DNA of 7,893 nucleotides. Source: Oryzihumus sp036391795. Its GTDB lineage: Bacteria; Actinomycetota; Actinomycetes; Actinomycetales; Dermatophilaceae. The translations under genes and the position numbers were made by a program. The notes beneath the pieces were generated by a model that worked only from the letters and a program-made list of their open reading frames with translations, searched no databases and was not told the DNA's origin. This document shows, piece by piece, positions 7,359 through 7,893 of the stretch; position 1 is the first letter of the stretch; every line of letters begins with the position of its first letter. The stretch is from assembly GCF_036391795.1 (NCBI RefSeq), contig NZ_DASVZH010000125.1:1-7893 (forward strand). The letters run 5' to 3'.

Positions 7359-7823
7359 ATGAAGACCCTGACGGCGGGTGACCTGGCCCCCGACTTCGAG
7401 CTGCCCGACCAGGACGGCACCCCCACCCGGCTGAGCACCCTGCTGCTCGACGGGCCCGTGGTGCTGTTCTTCTACCCCGCCGCCATGACCGGGGGCTGCA
7501 CCCGGGAGGGCTGCCACTTCCGTGACCTGGCAGCGGAGTTCGCCGCCGCCGGTGGCCAGCGCGTCGGCATCAGCCGCGACGAGGTGTCCTCACAGAAGGA
7601 GTTCGCTGACACCCACGGCTTCGACTACCCGCTGCTGTCCGACCCCGACGGCACGGTCGCGGCCGGCTTCGGCGTCAAGCGGAAGCTGGTCTCCTACGTC
7701 AAGCGCGCGACGTTCGTCATCGACACCGACCGGACGATCCGCGAGGTGGTCAGCAGCGAGACCAACTTCACCACCCACGCGGAGACGGCGCTGGAGTGCC
7801 TCAAGGCCCTGCAGCGCCGCTGA
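7359..7823 (+). CDS. bcp: Thiol peroxidase, BCP/PrxQ-type peroxiredoxin
   Basis: This 154-residue cytoplasmic peroxiredoxin of the AhpC/TSA fold, BCP/PrxQ subfamily, reduces hydrogen peroxide and organic (including lipid) hydroperoxides with thioredoxin-type reductants. 'GDLAPDFELPDQDG' at residues 7-20 is the classic N-terminus. The active site 'YPAAMTGGCTREGCHFRD' (39-56) has the conserved Thr44, peroxidatic Cys47 and resolving Cys52 in the CxxxxC spacing of atypical 2-Cys PrxQ. The residue before Cys47 is Gly46, where the canonical family motif has Pro-Gly. 'GISRDEVSSQKEFADTHGFDYPLLSDPDG' follows the family pattern, and 'RATFVIDTDRTIREV' forms the late strand. A third Cys145 is near the C-terminus. 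The ATG is preceded by GAGGAAGG at 7344-7351, 7 bases upstream. It lies 49 bp after the DUF1295 gene, behind the 7298-7320 hairpin, so it may be co-transcribed or partly uncoupled. A link to protecting modified or unsaturated lipids is possible but unproven. Confidence 0.96.
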   Translation: MKTLTAGDLAPDFELPDQDGTPTRLSTLLLDGPVVLFFYPAAMTGGCTREGCHFRDLAAEFAAAGGQRVGISRDEVSSQKEFADTHGFDYPLLSDPDGTVAAGFGVKRKLVSYVKRATFVIDTDRTIREVVSSETNFTTHAETALECLKALQRR

Positions 7824-7845
7824 TCCTCCTCCCCACGCGCCGAGA

Positions 7846-7893
7846 GGGACGTTCCCGCGGGTTCGAAGGCATCCCAACCCCGAGGAACGTCCC
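7846..7893. repeat. Large inverted repeat at the right edge (terminator or interspersed palindrome)
   Basis: GGGACGTTCC (7846-7855) and GGAACGTCCC (7884-7893) are perfectly complementary 10-bp arms. Inside them, after a 3-by-3 internal loop, GGGTT (7859-7863) pairs with AACCC (7876-7880) around a 12-base loop. Each outer arm is itself almost palindromic around ACGT. The element begins 22 bases after the peroxiredoxin stop. Any T run would lie beyond the window, so a Rho-independent terminator cannot be confirmed. A repeated intergenic palindrome (REP-like) or end of a small mobile element are alternatives. Confidence 0.6.

Overview
The window comes from a very GC-rich bacterium, about 70% G+C by eye, with third codon positions almost all G or C, frequent GTG starts and strong purine-rich ribosome binding sites. 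Together with the protein families present, this points to an actinobacterium. The sequence alone does not fix the genus; an Intrasporangiaceae-like relative is a guess from style only.

The layout is two divergent blocks around a gene-free stretch at 4933-5198. To the left, five genes read on the minus strand. In transcription order they are a DinB/DUF664-family protein, a TspO/MBR-family membrane protein (overlapping the former by 4 bases), a DUF2157-like membrane protein of about 11 helices, the type IV pilus assembly ATPase PilB, and the retraction ATPase PilT, which runs off the left edge. To the right, three genes read on the plus strand: a cyclopropane-fatty-acid-synthase-family methyltransferase, a DUF1295 membrane protein with a steroid-reductase-like C-terminus (its start shares one base with the preceding stop), and a BCP/PrxQ-type peroxiredoxin.

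Functionally there are two themes. The left end belongs to a type IV pilus or related secretion locus; the other parts (PilC platform, pilins, PilMNO) would be expected beyond the left edge. The right block looks like a membrane-lipid modification unit: a SAM-dependent enzyme that adds a one-carbon group to unsaturated acyl chains, tightly coupled to a putative membrane reductase, followed by a thiol peroxidase. The methyltransferase keeps the SAM motif and some of the classical bicarbonate-site residues. At the position of the histidine/isoleucine pair it has Gln/Met, so its product (cyclopropane, methylene or methyl branch) is open. This pair is the best candidate in the window for under-described biology.

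Non-coding structure worth noting: a long perfect-arm inverted repeat and a 10-bp palindrome in the divergent region, a 9-bp hairpin whose loop carries the DUF1295 stop codon, and a large inverted repeat at the right edge. I see no tRNA, rRNA, CRISPR array, transposase or phage gene.
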